From the NCBI GenBank assembly GCA_000424365.1, contig AUJT01000002.1, positions 310,001 through 374,000 on the forward strand: a stretch of 64,000 nucleotides of DNA. The letters run 5' to 3'. Each line of letters starts with the position of its first letter. Position 1 is the first letter of the stretch. Positions 63,240 to 64,000 of this stretch are shown piece after piece. The DNA is from Lachnospiraceae bacterium NK4A144. Its GTDB lineage: Bacteria > Bacillota > Clostridia > Lachnospirales > Lachnospiraceae. The translations under genes were made by a program, and so were the position numbers. Below the pieces are notes generated by a model that saw only the letters and a program-made list of their open reading frames with translations, had not been told where the DNA came from and did no database searches.

Positions 63240-64000
63240 TTTCAGCTCTATTCCTTTCCTCCTCAGCCTCAGCCATATAGTGCCTATACATTCCATAGTA
63301 TATTTCTGCGGTCTTTGGATAATTAATTTTGAAATAGTCAGCTGTAGATCTATGCTTTTCCGCTATAGCCTTTTCAGCTCGGCCTTCTGTCGGAGTAAAC
63401 ACACCTCTTTCATTAAAAAGTGTAACCCTATATTCTGTAGCCAAACTATCATCAGCATATTTCTCAATAGCTTCTCGAACTGCCTCACAAGGATAATAAC
63501 CATCTTTCCCTTGCGGCGAAAAAGCAAATAAACGGCCAACCAAAAAGCCAAATAAGTTTTCCTGATGATTCTTTTTTAATAAATCTATAAGTCCACTCAG
63601 CCAAGTGTCTAAATCATTTGAATCAACCGTTCCGTTATTTTCAGCAGGACAAAAATGTGCCATGTAATACAAACGATAAAGTGAACTTACAAGCTGTTTC
63701 TGTTCATCTGTTTTTTCTTCACTTGTGTCTTTGTCATCTCTTTTAAAAATAATCGATACAATTTCTGCAAATGCTTCAGGTGTCCTGCTGATCTCATTCC
63801 TAAAACACTTCATTTGTTTCCAGTCTAGTAACCCAAAGAAGTGGATCTCAAGTTCAACCAATTTCTGTGCTTTTTCCGGAACAGTAGCATACTCCTTTTG
63901 AAGTGGCTCTATCAGTTCTGAAATGTAATACTGCAAATTTCCTACCTGTTTTTCATGTGGCATCTTATAGATGTCAATCATATAATCAAACAAAGCTTCA
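63226..64000 (-). CDS. Unrecognised large protein, C-terminal part (5' end outside window)
   Basis: The frame is open to the window edge with no start needed, so only the last 258 or so codons are seen. They are helical and charged, with 'NLFGFLVGRLFAFSPQGKDG' and 'NERGVFTPTEGRAEKAIAEK'. No membrane segment, P-loop or nuclease motif is visible in this part. It is translationally coupled to the kinase gene (14-base overlap), suggesting that the two act together. Confidence 0.8.
   Translation of the reverse strand, partial: EALFDYMIDIYKMPHEKQVGNLQYYISELIEPLQKEYATVPEKAQKLVELEIHFFGLLDWKQMKCFRNEISRTPEAFAEIVSIIFKRDDKDTSEEKTDEQKQLVSSLYRLYYMAHFCPAENNGTVDSNDLDTWLSGLIDLLKKNHQENLFGFLVGRLFAFSPQGKDGYYPCEAVREAIEKYADDSLATEYRVTLFNERGVFTPTEGRAEKAIAEKHRSTADYFKINYPKTAEIYYGMYRHYMAEAEEERNRAENGHF

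Overview
The window looks like chromosome of a low-GC, motile, strictly fermentative Firmicute of the family Lachnospiraceae (Butyrivibrio/Roseburia-like). The reasons are the gene content (division cluster with linked nrdR and efp, a DUF5688 protein, a DUF3798/DUF6672 sugar-type ABC operon, NADP-type glutamate dehydrogenase, Tn916-type integration genes) and strong AGGAGG ribosome sites with TTGACA/TATAAT-like promoters. The assignment is inference; no 16S rRNA is present. Almost every gene is on the minus strand.

Region 1 (1-7.8 kb) holds a chemoreceptor cut by the window edge, a few housekeeping or unknown genes, and three identical tRNA-Leu genes with anticodon AAG. The tRNAs are embedded in an unusual repeat family. 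Its 128-bp tandem units, and a 188-bp variant, carry pieces of the tRNA 3' end and chains of hairpins whose stems differ between copies but stay paired. One copy has kept the tRNA promoter but lost the tRNA.

Region 2 (7.8-34 kb) is ordinary core genome: a five-gene ABC transporter operon with an operator inside its promoter, a MATE exporter, gdhA, an SH3-domain membrane protein, tRNA-Arg(CCG), DUF5688, efp, yqeG, nrdR, the division/cell-wall cluster (ftsZ, ftsQ, ftsW, murD, mraY, a class B PBP, ftsL-like, rsmH, mraZ with four MraZ boxes), lgt and ychF.

Region 3 (33.9-58.5 kb) is an accessory island. At one side are a truncated integrase and an excisionase; at the other are a broken relaxase, a group II intron relic and an IS66 relic. 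Between them lies about 21 kb of tightly packed minus-strand genes. From promoter to end these are a small DNA-binding protein, two complete cytosine-5 DNA methyltransferases (one with an endonuclease III-type iron-sulphur cysteine motif), a McrB-like AAA GTPase and its DUF2357/McrC-like nuclease, a Vsr nuclease, a MORC/MutL-type GHKL ATPase, a Z1 helicase-like ATPase, a DUF4420 PD-(D/E)XK nuclease, an AIPR protein, a PC4/YdbC-type protein, an XRE regulator, a DGQHR-like protein, a HEPN-like protein and two glycine-rich membrane-associated proteins. I read this as a composite anti-phage locus: methyltransferases mark self DNA, and two nuclease/NTPase sets act on foreign DNA. A less familiar downstream module shares an N-terminal domain with the McrB protein.

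Region 4 (58.5-64 kb) has a 136-bp element with inverted ends, an IS110-family element with a candidate bridge RNA, an IS1634-like transposase, and the 3' part of another operon encoding a serine/threonine kinase and a large unrecognised protein that runs off the window.
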